Source: JAJPKK01 sp963702755 (GTDB lineage: Bacteria > Pseudomonadota > Alphaproteobacteria > Rhizobiales > Xanthobacteraceae). From it: DNA of 64,000 nucleotides. The notes beneath the pieces were generated by a model, which did not search any database, was not told the DNA's origin, and saw only the letters and a program-made list of their open reading frames with translations. Every line of letters begins with the position of its first letter. Within the stretch, counting starts at the first letter, position 1. The DNA lies in the NCBI GenBank assembly GCA_963702755.1, contig CAVPDZ010000013.1, positions 62,001-126,000 on the forward strand, in the 5' to 3' direction. Positions 29,577 to 38,981 of this stretch are shown here, piece after piece. The translations under genes and the position numbers were made by a program.

Positions 29577-29978
29577 TCAAGCCGCAGCTTGTTTTGCTCG
29601 GCGGCGGGTCGGGACCGCCTTGGGCGGTGGAATGAGAACATCGGCCGGCACCCGGAAGCGGGCGCGCAGCCGCTGCACCATTGCCATGCTCAGTTGCTTT
29701 TTCCCGCGCAGGACCTCGCTAACGCGGCTCGGCGTGCCGAGGATCGGCACCATGTCGGCACGCGTAAGGCTGTGTTGATCCATAAGATGACGAATGAGAT
29801 CGGCAGTCTTTGGCGGTCGGCGAGGCCATTTGCGCTCCTCGTAGGCCGCGATCAGACGCGCCTGCGCCTCGAGCCGCGCAATGTCGCTGGGATCACTCGA
29901 GTTCCATAGCCTTCCAACGAGCGTCCGCGCACGGGCTAGCTCGGTATCGCTGTCTATCACGACGAGGGTTGCGTCCAT
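29577..29978 (-). CDS. higA: HigA-type antitoxin
   Basis: 133 residues. The C-terminal half is an Xre-type helix-turn-helix: LIRHLMDQHSLTRADMVPIL, GTPSRVSEVLRGKKQLS, MAMVQRLRARF. The N-terminal half is helical and probably contacts the toxin. Its ATG overlaps the toxin stop (TGATG), so the pair is translated together with the toxin first, as in higBA loci. The antitoxin should bind the promoter upstream of 30289. Confidence 0.85.
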   Translation of the reverse strand: MDATLVVIDSDTELARARTLVGRLWNSSDPSDIARLEAQARLIAAYEERKWPRRPPKTADLIRHLMDQHSLTRADMVPILGTPSRVSEVLRGKKQLSMAMVQRLRARFRVPADVLIPPPKAVPTRRRAKQAAA

Positions 29979-30289
29979 CAGACTACTTCCGCATCTATTT
30001 TGTCGTACTCAGCGTGCGTCCCAAAGAATTGGATCTCCAAGACCCCTGCCTGGTATTGTAGACGAGCAATCAACCGATAGTCGTTCCCCTTGACGTTGAA
30101 GACGACTTTACTCGACTTCAGGATGCTCGCCTTCGGATATGACGCTTTAACGTCCTCCGGATGGCGCCAACTCGCAGCCGTCACGATGTCGAGCCAGGCT
30201 CGGTATTGAGATCGCGCGGCTGCAATTCCTTTGTGGCCGGCTCGGTGGGCAAGATACCTCTCCACCACATCCGTGCCGATGACGATCAT
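29978..30289 (-). CDS. higB: HigB-type toxin, mRNA interferase
   Basis: 103 residues of the RelE/HigB fold: YRAWLDIVTAASWRHPEDVK, VVFNVKGNDYRLIARLQY, and VLEIQFFGTHAEYDKID at the C-terminus. HigB toxins cut mRNA on the ribosome. It is the first gene of a two-gene unit with higA and is oriented away from the UGSC island. Confidence 0.87.
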   Translation of the reverse strand: MIVIGTDVVERYLAHRAGHKGIAAARSQYRAWLDIVTAASWRHPEDVKASYPKASILKSSKVVFNVKGNDYRLIARLQYQAGVLEIQFFGTHAEYDKIDAEVV

Positions 30290-30473
30290 TATTCAAGCAT
30301 GGCACAAAATTCCAAAAAATGGAATATGGTGCCGCGTGCATTTGTATCAATCGCCCTAGCACTCGGCGAACTTTAAGCATTGAGAACCGCAAGGAAATAA
30401 GTATTGCCAGATCAGGCGGGATGTTCAAACTTTCCGAGGCCGGCGCAATCGCTCATCGCGGAGGGATCAGGTC

Positions 30474-32204
30474 TTGGTGGAACTCGAATTCTATGACCCC
30501 TCGGGACTGCTTGAAATCACCCAGCGGCACGCGCCGCGATTGTCCACGCTCAACGGCAAGCGCATCGGGATGCTCAGCAACGAGCAATGGCAGGCTCATC
30601 GCACGTTGCCGATCCTGAAGAGTGTGCTGGAGAGGGACTTCGAGGGCATCGAAGTCCTGCCGCTCGATACCTTTCCGCAGGGCGAGCATGCGGTCGGCGC
30701 GGATTCCACGATCGCCCAGGTCAAGGAAAGCGGCGTCGACGGCATGATCATCGGCAATGCCGCCTGCGGTTCGTGCTCGACCGCGCTCGGACGTGCCGCC
30801 GCCAAGCTTGAAATGGCGGACATCCCGACGGTGCTGTTGGGACGCACCGATTTCCTCGGCGTGGTGCGCAATGCGGTGTCGGGCCTCGGACTGCCGCCGG
30901 AAATGCCGATCGTGGCATTTCCGGTCGACACGTTCTTGCCCGGCAGCGATCTCTCCGCCGTCGAAACCCGCAAGCAGGAGTTCTATGACGGACTGACGGT
31001 ATGGAATGCGCTGTCCAATTTCAGGCCCTCCGACGCGGCGCCGATGATCAAGGTGACGGGGAGGGACCATGAGGAGGCGCTTCGGAACGCCAACAACCTG
31101 ATGCTGACCAATCTCTGGGGCGACGGTTTGCCGGTGTGGCCGGCGACCCGGCCGCAAGTCGATTGGATCCTGCAAGGCACCAACCGCCCGCGCGATCAGG
31201 TGCTCGGGAAAGTCCTTCCGCGCGGTGCGGTCGCGACGATCAAGTCCTGCGCGGTGGCGCTCGCCATGGCCGGCGGCCGGCCGGAATATCTCCCGGTGCT
31301 GATTGCCGTGGTCGAGGCATTTCTCGATCCGCTCTCGGACAGCGAGCACATGCAGGCGGACTCGGCGGGCGCCTTTCCCGTCGTCATCGTCAACGGCCCC
31401 GTCGCGCGCCTGATCCGGCTCAACACGACGTTCGGCTGCCTCGGGCCCGATCCGCAGCGACCGGCAGGCGGCAGCATCGGCCGGGCATTGCGGCTGATGC
31501 AGCAAAACCTCGGCGGCGCTTTGCCGGGCGTTGGCGCCATGGCGATGTGGGGCGCCATGCGCTACACCAACGCCGTCTTCGGCGAGGACGAGGACAACCT
31601 GCCGGATGGCTGGCTGCCGCACGGCACCGAACGCCACGGCTTTGCGCCCGGCACAAGCTCCGTGTCGCTGGTCTGGGCGACCGGCGTCACCAACATCCGC
31701 CGCCGCAGCGTCAAGAAGGAAACGCCGGAAGTCGACGCCCTGCAGGGCATGCTCCGGATGGCGGAGTACCTGCGGTCTCCCAATCTCGGCTGCCTGATCG
31801 GGTACAACGACGGAACGCCGGGCATCCTGATGCTGTCGCCGGTGGTGGCCAAGGCGATGGCCGCGCTCGGATGGACGAAGCAATCGATACGCGAATTTTT
31901 GTGGGAGCACGCGCGCCTGCCGGGCGAACAGTTGCGGCGCGAAGGGATCGAATCCTGGATCGCGGCCGATCGCGACCCGGTGGTCCGCGACAGCCTGAAG
32001 CTCGATCCGTGGCCGCAGGCGGTGCGGCCCGAAAATCTCGTGCTCCTTGTTGCGGGCGGCGGTCATCCGACCAACAGCTACTGGATGGAAGGCTATTCGC
32101 CGCACGTCGTCGGACGCCGCATCGATATCCCTGACGATTTCGAACGGCTTCTCGCCGAGGCCGAACGCGACATCGGCTGCGGCACCGAGGCGTGCCGCAT
32201 CTGA
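30474..32204 (+). CDS. UGSC family protein (Cys form) with large C-terminal domain
   Basis: 576 residues. The N-terminal 180 residues match the UGSC family, named for a Sec-Gly-Ser-Cys motif; here it reads ACGSCSTALG with C98 in place of selenocysteine and C101. The C-terminal domain (GLPVWPATRPQVDWIL, AVALAMAGGRPEYLPVLIAV, FGCLGPDPQRPAGGSIGRA) accompanies this family. Biochemical function is not known to me; a redox or thiol-dependent reaction is suggested by CxxC. The start is TTG 30474 or GTG 30477 behind GGAGGG. It heads a transport and catabolic cluster. Confidence 0.75.
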   Translation: MVELEFYDPSGLLEITQRHAPRLSTLNGKRIGMLSNEQWQAHRTLPILKSVLERDFEGIEVLPLDTFPQGEHAVGADSTIAQVKESGVDGMIIGNAACGSCSTALGRAAAKLEMADIPTVLLGRTDFLGVVRNAVSGLGLPPEMPIVAFPVDTFLPGSDLSAVETRKQEFYDGLTVWNALSNFRPSDAAPMIKVTGRDHEEALRNANNLMLTNLWGDGLPVWPATRPQVDWILQGTNRPRDQVLGKVLPRGAVATIKSCAVALAMAGGRPEYLPVLIAVVEAFLDPLSDSEHMQADSAGAFPVVIVNGPVARLIRLNTTFGCLGPDPQRPAGGSIGRALRLMQQNLGGALPGVGAMAMWGAMRYTNAVFGEDEDNLPDGWLPHGTERHGFAPGTSSVSLVWATGVTNIRRRSVKKETPEVDALQGMLRMAEYLRSPNLGCLIGYNDGTPGILMLSPVVAKAMAALGWTKQSIREFLWEHARLPGEQLRREGIESWIAADRDPVVRDSLKLDPWPQAVRPENLVLLVAGGGHPTNSYWMEGYSPHVVGRRIDIPDDFERLLAEAERDIGCGTEACRI

Positions 32205-32232
32205 ACGCCGCGGTTGCATCGCCGCCGTCCTA

Positions 32233-32288
32233 TCGACTGCGTCACATCGACTTTGCGGCATCGATCTTCTGGCATCGACTTTGCAGCG
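32233..32288. repeat. Four 14-bp tandem repeats upstream of the binding-protein gene
   Basis: Four consecutive 14-base units starting TCGACTGCGTCACA, TCGACTTTGCGGCA, TCGATCTTCTGGCA and TCGACTTTGCAGCG. All begin TCGAY. They lie in the 200-nt gap between the UGSC gene and the Liv-type binding protein, about 120 nt before its ATG. They could be regulator sites or a simple minisatellite. Confidence 0.6.
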
Positions 32289-32404
32289 CGTTTGGTCGAT
32301 GCTGCCCGGCGCAGATTGCCGGACCTGCATGGAGTATTTTCCACGTCAGATCGGGTTGGTGGACGCGCTTGCGACGCGCTTCAATCCGCTTGGAAAGGTG
32401 AATT

Positions 32405-33694
32405 ATGGACTTTGCCTCACGCCTTTTTTCCCGCGCCTTCTGCGGCGCTGCTGTGGCCCTCATCTCTTCGACGATGGCACCGACACTTGGTCGCGCTCAA
32501 GACACCCTCAAGCTCGGCGTTTTGCTGCCGTTCACCGGTCCGTGGGCGAAGAACGGCAATGAATCCTACGTCGCGATGGAGATCGCGCGCGACATGGTCA
32601 ACGAGCGCGGCGGGGTGAAGGGGAAGAAGGTCGAGTTCGCGCGAGGCGATGCGCCCGACCCGAGCGCCGGCAAGAGCGAAGCCGAGCGCATCATCACCCA
32701 GACCGGCGTCCAGCTCATCACCGGCACATATGCCTCGCCGCTCGGCGTCTCGATCAGCGCGGAGGCGGAGCGGCACAGCGTCATTCACTGGGAAACGATT
32801 GCGTCCGCCGACGTCATCACCAAGCGCGGCTACAAGCACGTGTTCCAGGTCGGGCCGGCCGCGAGCCGCTATGGCAAGGCCGCGCTTGATTTCACCAAGG
32901 ACGAGCTTGCCCAGCGGCTCGGCAAGAAATTCGAGGACTTGCGTATCGCCCTGTTGTGGGAGAACCGCGCCTTCGGCACCTCGGTCGGCGTCGGCGCGCG
33001 CGCCGAGGCCAAGGCGCTCGGCGTCAAGTTCATCTACGACGAGGGCTACGATCAGTTCATGACCGACATGACGCCGCTGGTGCAGAAGCTCAAGGATGCC
33101 AAGCCGGACGTCTTGATCGCGATCTCGTTCATCAACGACACCGTTCTTCTTCACCGCAAGGCGAAGGAGTTGAACTTCAACGTTCCCGTGGTCATCGGCG
33201 TGAGCGCCGGCCACTCGGTCCCCGACCTCAAGGACTCGCTCGGCACGGCCGTCAACGGCATCTTCGTCAGCGACCTGCCGGTGCTGGTCAATCCGGCCGC
33301 GTTGAAGCCCGAGGTCGAGGCGGCGGCGCAGGAATTCAACAAGCGCTACGAAAACGTCCAGCATCGGGTGCCCGCCGGCCACGCCGTGGCGTCGTTCGCG
33401 GCGCTGTGGACGCTGTTCAACGATGTTCTGCCGCGCGCGAAAGCGATGGATGCCGAGAGCATCCGCACCGCGGCGCTCTCGATGGATTTGCCGGACGGCA
33501 GCCTGATCAACGGCAGCGGACTGAAGTTCTCGAACTTCGATCAGCCGGACGATCCGAAGGATGCCGGCCAGAACGTCCGCTCGTCGATCGGCGTGTGGGA
33601 ATGGCAGGACCTCGGCGCGCGGCAAATCTATCCGAAGACGCTCGCAACGAGCGCCGTCACGATGGTGCCGCTCCCCGACTGGTCGAAGCGGTGA
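32405..33694 (+). CDS. Liv-type ABC transporter substrate-binding protein
   Basis: 429 residues. A signal peptide (FCGAAVALISSTMAPTLGRAQ) is followed by the type I periplasmic fold: LKLGVLLPFTGPWAKNGN, GVKGKKVEFARGD, IITQTGVQLITGTYASP and IALLWENRAFGTSVG. It captures a small ligand for the permease genes downstream; the family binds amino acids, amides, urea and aromatic acids. The catabolic neighbours suggest something other than leucine. Confidence 0.9.
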   Translation: MDFASRLFSRAFCGAAVALISSTMAPTLGRAQDTLKLGVLLPFTGPWAKNGNESYVAMEIARDMVNERGGVKGKKVEFARGDAPDPSAGKSEAERIITQTGVQLITGTYASPLGVSISAEAERHSVIHWETIASADVITKRGYKHVFQVGPAASRYGKAALDFTKDELAQRLGKKFEDLRIALLWENRAFGTSVGVGARAEAKALGVKFIYDEGYDQFMTDMTPLVQKLKDAKPDVLIAISFINDTVLLHRKAKELNFNVPVVIGVSAGHSVPDLKDSLGTAVNGIFVSDLPVLVNPAALKPEVEAAAQEFNKRYENVQHRVPAGHAVASFAALWTLFNDVLPRAKAMDAESIRTAALSMDLPDGSLINGSGLKFSNFDQPDDPKDAGQNVRSSIGVWEWQDLGARQIYPKTLATSAVTMVPLPDWSKR

Positions 33695-33737
33695 CCTGCG
33701 ACGACCGCGGATGCTTGCCGAGGTTCGAATTACAGCG

Positions 33738-33843
33738 GTCATTCCGGGGCGCCGCGTAGCGGCGAGCCCGGAAATCCATACTCCGCAGTCTGTGGTCATG
33801 GATTCCGGGCTCGCCTTCGCTGCGCTACGGCGCCCGGAATGAC
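33738..33843. repeat. Palindromic repeat, family C, copy 1
   Basis: Arms gtcattccggggcgccg and cggcgcccggaatgac are inverted around an inner pair with ggaatccat-like sequence. Related copies lie at 38864-38973 and 40942-41049. This one sits between the binding-protein gene and the first permease gene. Confidence 0.85.
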
Positions 33844-33885
33844 TGCGTCTGGGACACGTAACACGTAGATGAGCGCCAAGCTCTG

Positions 33886-34773
33886 ATGGACACGGTCGCG
33901 CAGCTGCTGGTCTCCGGCGTGATGCTGGGCGGCATCTACGCGATCATGTCGATCGGGCTGACGCTGATTTTCGGGGTGCTCAAGATCGTCAACTTCGCCC
34001 ATGGCGAGTTCCTGATGCTCGCCATGTATGCCGCCTGGGCGGTCGCCGGCGCTCCGGGTGTCAATTCGTACGCGGCCGCCGTGATCGTCATTCCCGTGCT
34101 GTTCGCGTTCGGTGCGCTCGCCTATTGGGCGATCGTCCGCCCCGCGGTCGACAAGCCTCACCTCATCGTCGCCTTTGCCACGATGGGCCTCTCGATCGTC
34201 ATGCAAAACCTGGCGCTGGTGTTGATGACGGCGGACCTGCGTGACGTGCCGCCGCTGTTTGGCGGCACTCCGCTCCGCTTCGGACCGATCTATCTTCGCG
34301 TCGAGCTTGTGCTCGGCTTCCTTGTCAGTATCGCGGTGACGATCGCGCTGATGGTCTTCATCAAGCGCAGCTACATCGGCAAGGCCATTCGCGCCACCGT
34401 CCAGGACCGCGACGCGGCGATGCTGATGGGCATCAACGTGCCGCGGCTCTTCCTGCTCACGTTCGCCGGCGGGTCGGCCCTTGTCGGCCTCGCCGGCTGC
34501 ATCATGCTGCCGCTCTATTCCACTTTTCCGACGGTCGGATTGAACTTCGTGCTGATCGCCTACGTGGTGGTGGTGCTCGGCGGAATGGGCAGCATCGAAG
34601 GCGGCTTCCTCGGCGGCATCTGTATCGGATTGGTGCAATCGTTCAGCGGCTATTACGTCGCGCCGGCCTATGGGCAGATGTTCTATTTCCTGGTGTTCCT
34701 GCTCGTCATGATCTTCCGGCCCAACGGGCTGTTCGGCCAGCGCGGGGCCGCGATGGTTGGAATCAACGAGTGA
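33886..34773 (+). CDS. Liv-type ABC transporter permease, LivH family
   Basis: 295 residues, eight or so hydrophobic segments. LivH landmarks: LLVSGVMLGGIYAIMSIGLT, FGVLKIVNFAHGEFLML, FIKRSYIGKAIRATVQDRDA (the ATPase-coupling loop) and VLGGMGSIEGGFLGGI. It forms half of the membrane channel with the next gene. It overlaps that gene by four bases (ATGA), indicating coupling. Confidence 0.92.
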   Translation: MDTVAQLLVSGVMLGGIYAIMSIGLTLIFGVLKIVNFAHGEFLMLAMYAAWAVAGAPGVNSYAAAVIVIPVLFAFGALAYWAIVRPAVDKPHLIVAFATMGLSIVMQNLALVLMTADLRDVPPLFGGTPLRFGPIYLRVELVLGFLVSIAVTIALMVFIKRSYIGKAIRATVQDRDAAMLMGINVPRLFLLTFAGGSALVGLAGCIMLPLYSTFPTVGLNFVLIAYVVVVLGGMGSIEGGFLGGICIGLVQSFSGYYVAPAYGQMFYFLVFLLVMIFRPNGLFGQRGAAMVGINE

Positions 34774-35831
34774 TGGCGGCCCCGGGCGAAAACGCAGCGG
34801 CGGCTGGCGGCATGTCATCTCCGACGACCGCGCCGCGCCGCAGCGCCTTGTCGATCGTCGAAATCGTGGTTCTTGCCGCGTGCATCGCCTGCGCCGTCGT
34901 GATTTCCAATCGCTACGCCGTCGACGTCATGATCCGCACGTTTCTGTGGGTTGGCCTCGCCCTCGCCTGGAACGTCGCGGGCGGCTACGCCGGATTGATA
35001 TCGTTCGGCCACGCCGCTTTTTTCGGTATCGGTGCCTACGCCTCCTCGATCCTCCTCGTGAACTACGACGTCACGCCATGGATCGGGTGGACGGCCGGCG
35101 CGATCCTGTCGGCGTGCGCCGGCGTACTGCTCGCGACGATCTGCGGCCGTTTGCGTGGCCCGTTCTTCATCCTCTCCACGCTTGCGGCCGGCGAGGTCAC
35201 GCGCATCGCGGCGCTCAACTGGCGATCGCTGACAGGCGGCGCGGAGGGGCTCGAGATCCCGCCCAATGCCGGTGCCGGCAACATGGTCTTCGCCAGCCAA
35301 TGGCCGTACGTGACCCTGATGCTCGCCTACATGCTCACCCTGTTCGCGCTATCGGTATGGATCGAGCGCACGCGTTTCGGCTACTACCTCTTTGCAACGC
35401 GCGATGACGAAGACGGTGCGTCGGCGATCGGGATCAATCCGCAGTTCATGCGCATCTCCGCGATGGCGTTGTCGGCAGCACTGACGGCCGTGGGTGGCAC
35501 GCTGTTCGCGCAGTATTTCCTCTATCTCGATCCGACCCACGTGATCTCGCCCGATATCTCGTTCCAGTTCGCCCTCATCTGCGCGATCGGCGGCCTCGGG
35601 ACGGCGCGCGGACCGCTGTTCGGGGCTTTGATCATCATTCCGCTGTCGGAATTTCTCCGCGGCTTTCTCTCGCAGTCGGCGTCCGGCCTTTATCTCGTCA
35701 TCTACGGCGCCGTCGTCATCGTCGTCGTTCTCTATTTCCCATCGGGCATTTCCGGCGCCATCTCCCGCCTGCGGCGGCCGCCGTCACGGAACGACGCGTC
35801 GGCTGCCGGTCTCACGAAGAATCCCATGTGA
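34770..35831 (+). CDS. Liv-type ABC transporter permease, LivM family
   Basis: 353 residues with LivM landmarks: LAWNVAGGYAGLISFGHAAF, GRLRGPFFILSTLAAGEVTR, ATRDDEDGASAIGINPQ and AIGGLGTARGPLFGAL. Second membrane subunit of the importer. Start overlaps the previous stop; its TGA overlaps the ATG of the next gene (TGATG). Confidence 0.92.
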   Translation: MMAAPGENAAAAGGMSSPTTAPRRSALSIVEIVVLAACIACAVVISNRYAVDVMIRTFLWVGLALAWNVAGGYAGLISFGHAAFFGIGAYASSILLVNYDVTPWIGWTAGAILSACAGVLLATICGRLRGPFFILSTLAAGEVTRIAALNWRSLTGGAEGLEIPPNAGAGNMVFASQWPYVTLMLAYMLTLFALSVWIERTRFGYYLFATRDDEDGASAIGINPQFMRISAMALSAALTAVGGTLFAQYFLYLDPTHVISPDISFQFALICAIGGLGTARGPLFGALIIIPLSEFLRGFLSQSASGLYLVIYGAVVIVVVLYFPSGISGAISRLRRPPSRNDASAAGLTKNPM

Positions 35832-36560
35832 TGCTGGAGCTCGACGCCGTCAGCCGCCGGTTCGGATCGCTGTGGGCCGTGCGCGATTTGACCTTCCGGG
35901 TCGAGCGCGGCGAGATCGTCGGCGTCATCGGGCCGAACGGCGCCGGCAAAAGCACGCTGTGCAATCTGATCGCCGGCGCGGTGGTGCCCACGAGCGGCGA
36001 AATCCGCTTCCTCGATCACACCATCACCAAGGCCAAACCTTACCAGGTCGCGCGCCTTGGATTGGCGCGGACCTTTCAGATTCCAAAGCCGTTCAAGCAG
36101 CTCACGGTGCGCGAGAACGTGATGCTGAGCGCCTTGCGCCGCCACGGCACGCCGTCCCGGGCGGAAGGCATCGCAACCGCGACCATGCGTTTTGTCGGAC
36201 TGGATCACCTGGCCGATGCGCCTTCGACCAGCCTGACGGTCGGTCTTCTCAAGAAGCTCGAGGTCGCCCGCGCGCTTGCGACCGAGCCCTCGCTGGTGCT
36301 GCTCGACGAGGTCATGGCCGGGCTGACGCCGCCGGAAATCCGAGAGATGATGGCGGTGGTGTCACAGCTGCCGGGGCAGGGGATCACCGTCATTTGGGTC
36401 GAACACGTGATGATGGCGATCATGAACGTGGCGCACCGCATCGTCGTCATGCATCAAGGGCCGGTCGCTGGCGCAGGGCGCGCCAAAGGAAGTCGCCAGC
36501 AATCCGGCCGTCATCGCCGCCTACCTCGGCGACAAATACGCCTATGCTGCAAGTTCGTAG
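35831..36560 (+). CDS. Liv-type ABC transporter ATPase, LivG family (one frameshift)
   Basis: About 242 residues. Walker A GPNGAGKST, Q-loop FQIPKPF, Walker B LVLLDEVMAGL with the Met-Ala variant seen in this family, and H-loop VEHVMMAI. The signature region reads LTVGLLKKLEVARAL, departing from LSGGQ, as some LivG homologues do. An extra G at 36458-36460 shifts the last 40 residues; corrected, it ends AAYLGDKYAYAASS at TAG 36560, overlapping the next gene by 17 nt. Confidence 0.9.
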
Positions 36561-37248
36561 CCTCAACGCCTTCTACGACCGCACGCAGGTGCTCCACGGC
36601 ATCAACCTGCGGGTCGACGAGCGCGAAATCGTCGGCCTGATCGGTGCCAACGGCGCCGGCAAGAGCAGCACGCTCTTGAGTATTCTCGGGCTCAAGACCC
36701 GCGCCGAAGGCGAGATCTGGCTCGCCGGCGAGCGCATCGACGGCTTGCCCGCTTACGAGCGGGTGCGCCGTGCGATCGTGCTCATTCCCGAGCGGCGGCG
36801 CCTCTTTCCGTTCATGACCGTGCGCGAGAACCTCGAACTCGGCGCCTATCTGCCCGCGCCGCGCGAGCGCCGCCGCAGATCGCTCGAATCGGTGTTCGAG
36901 CTTCTGCCGATCCTCGCGGAGCGTCAGAACCAGGTGGCGGGGTCGCTGAGCGGCGGCGAGCAGCAGATGTGCGCCATCGGCCGCGCCTTGATGACCTGTC
37001 CGCGCATTCTCCTTCTCGACGAGCCGACCGAGGGCCTTGCTCCGCTCTATGTCGAGCGCCTGTTCGAACTGGTCGAGCGCTTGCGCGCGGACGGCATCAC
37101 GATCCTGATGGTCGAGCAGAACGTGGAACACGTTTTGCGCGTGGCAGACCGCGGCTATGTGCTGGAGAACGGCCATATTGTGTTGGAGGACACTGGGCCG
37201 CGCCTGTTGAATGATCCCCGCCTGAAGACCGCCTATCTCGGCCTTTGA
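36544..37248 (+). CDS. Liv-type ABC transporter ATPase, LivF family
   Basis: 234 residues. Walker A GANGAGKSS, FPFMTVRENLELGAYLP, signature LSGGEQQM, Walker B ILLLDEPTEGL and H-loop VEQNVEHVL. It completes a five-gene importer with the binding protein at 32405 and the preceding subunits. The ATG at 36544 overlaps the livG-like gene's end, and 14 nt separate it from the amidohydrolase, so transport and catabolism are likely one operon. Confidence 0.93.
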   Translation: MLQVRSLNAFYDRTQVLHGINLRVDEREIVGLIGANGAGKSSTLLSILGLKTRAEGEIWLAGERIDGLPAYERVRRAIVLIPERRRLFPFMTVRENLELGAYLPAPRERRRRSLESVFELLPILAERQNQVAGSLSGGEQQMCAIGRALMTCPRILLLDEPTEGLAPLYVERLFELVERLRADGITILMVEQNVEHVLRVADRGYVLENGHIVLEDTGPRLLNDPRLKTAYLGL

Positions 37249-37261
37249 TAGAGTTGAAGAG

Positions 37262-38276
37262 ATGATCACCGACGTGCACGTGCACCACGTTCCGCAGGCC
37301 TTCGTCCGCTTCGTCGAAGCGGCGGCGCCGTACGGGATGCGGCTTGAGCCGCCGCAGGGCGAGAGCGTCGCGCTTCACGCCGGCGGGTTGCGCTATGGCC
37401 TCAGCCGCACCTTCTTCGACGTCGAGCGATTGATCGCCCGCATGGCCGAGATGAAGGTGGACCGCGCTGTGCTGTCGCTCGCCACCCCGTTCGTGAATTA
37501 CGATGTGCCGGCAAGCACTGGGCCGGGAAGCGGCCGAGCTTTACAACGATGAAATCGCGGCGCTGTGCAAGCGGATGCCGGAGCGCTTCGCCGGCTGGGC
37601 CTACCTGCCGATGCAGGACCCCATGGCAGCTGCGACGGAGCTGCGCCGCGCCGTGACGAAGCTCGGCTGCGTTGGCGGCTACCTGTCGTCGAACGTCAAG
37701 GGCCGCTACCTCGATGCCGAGGAATTTGCGCCGATTTTCGCCGCCGCGACCGAGCTGAACGTGCCGTTGTTCGTCCATCCGTCGAACCCGCCGGCGCGCG
37801 AGCGCACGGGCAAGTACGAACTCGCCGTCGTCGCCGGCTACCTGTTCGACACCACGCTCAACATCTTTCACATGATCTTCGGCGGCCTGTTCGACCGATA
37901 TCCGACGCTGCGCATGTGCTGCACGCACCTTGGCGGATACGCGCCGCTGCTCCAGGCGCGCATGCAGCGTGAGCTCGACACCAATCCGACGCTGGCGGCC
38001 ACGCTCAAGCGGCCGCTGTGCGAGTATTTCCGCGCGCTTTATTTCGACTCGATCTGCTTCGAGCCGAGCTACGCCCGGGCCGCGCTAGAGTCCGAGGTCG
38101 TCGATCCCAGCCATTTGCTGCTCGGCAGCGATACGCCGTTTCCGCTCGGCGAACCCGATCCGGTGGGCTTTGTCGAGCGCAGCTTTCGCCTGAGCGCGCC
38201 GACGTTGGCCGATGCCATCCTGCACAGAAACGCCGCGGCATTTCTGTCGTCCGCCGCCAATGGAGGGTCGCGATGA
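37262..38276 (+). CDS. Amidohydrolase family 2 protein, ACMSD-like (one frameshift)
   Basis: About 337 residues. TIM-barrel amidohydrolase with TDVHVHHVP (first metal HxH), FVHPSNPPARER, MCCTHLGGYAP and the terminal catalytic Asp in LLLGSDTPFPLG. It resembles aminocarboxymuconate-semialdehyde decarboxylase and related decarboxylases or hydrolases of ring-cleavage products. An extra A at 37513-37514 shifts the frame. Its TGA overlaps the next ATG (ATGA). Confidence 0.87.
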
Positions 38277-38813
38277 ACGTGCGCAAGATCAGCTTCACCA
38301 AGGAGACGATTTTCTCCGATGCGGACCGGGCGGCGGCGCAGCCGATCACGCGCGCCGTCGGCATCGCCGTCATCGCCAACCCGTTCGCAGGGCGCTACGA
38401 AGAGGACATCTCGGCATTATTCGCGCAGGGCGCCGAGCTAGGTGCGCTGATGATGAAGGACCTCGTGCCCCTGTTGCCGCGGCCTGCCGTGATCTACGGC
38501 AAGGCGGCGATCGTCGGCGTCGACGGCGAGATCGAGCACGGCGCGGCGGTCCTTCATCCGCGACTCGGCGCTCCGATGCGCCAGGCAATCGGCGGCGGCG
38601 AGGCCATCATCTGCTCGAACGTCAAGATCGGCGGGCCCGGGCACCTCGATCGATGTGCCGCTGGCGCACAAGGACAACATCTGGTCGTTCGACCACCTCG
38701 ACACGATCACGGTTTCGGCCGGCGATGCGCCGCGGCCGCGCGAGATCGCGGCGGTGATCGTCATTGCCGACGGCGGGCGCCCGCATCCGCGGGTCGGCAA
38801 GGGGCGCGTTTAG
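38273..38813 (+). CDS. DUF1185 'amino acid synthesis' family protein (one frameshift)
   Basis: About 179 residues: ITRAVGIAVIANPFAGRYEED, LVPLLPRPAVIYGKAAIVGVDGE cut by length, RQAIGGGEAIICSNVKIGGPG, then TSIDVPLAHKDNIWSFDH and RPREIAAVIVIADGGRPHPR after correction. The family is widespread in catabolic clusters beside Liv transporters, but its chemistry is not established. An extra C at 38636-38638 shifts the frame. Last gene of the operon begun at 33886. Confidence 0.82.
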
Positions 38814-38863
38814 CGCGGTGCCTCAATGAAGGGGACCGTCTGCGCGAAGAATTTCCTGACTTC

Positions 38864-38973
38864 GTCATTCCGGGGGCCGAGCGCAGCGTCGGCAGCCCGG
38901 AATCCATGACTCCGCGGTCCGTGTTCATGGATTTCGGGCTCGCCTTCGCTGCGCTACGGCGCCCCGGAATGAC
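38864..38973. repeat. Palindromic repeat, family C, copy 2
   Basis: Inverted arms gtcattccgggggccgagcg and gcgccccggaatgac. It lies between the convergent ends of the DUF1185 gene and the citryl-CoA-lyase-like gene. Confidence 0.85.
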
Positions 38974-38981
38974 GGCCTCGG

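Noticed and set aside
30453..32330. 625-residue frame on the minus strand
   Set aside because: It is antisense to the UGSC gene, which has conserved motifs and a ribosome site.
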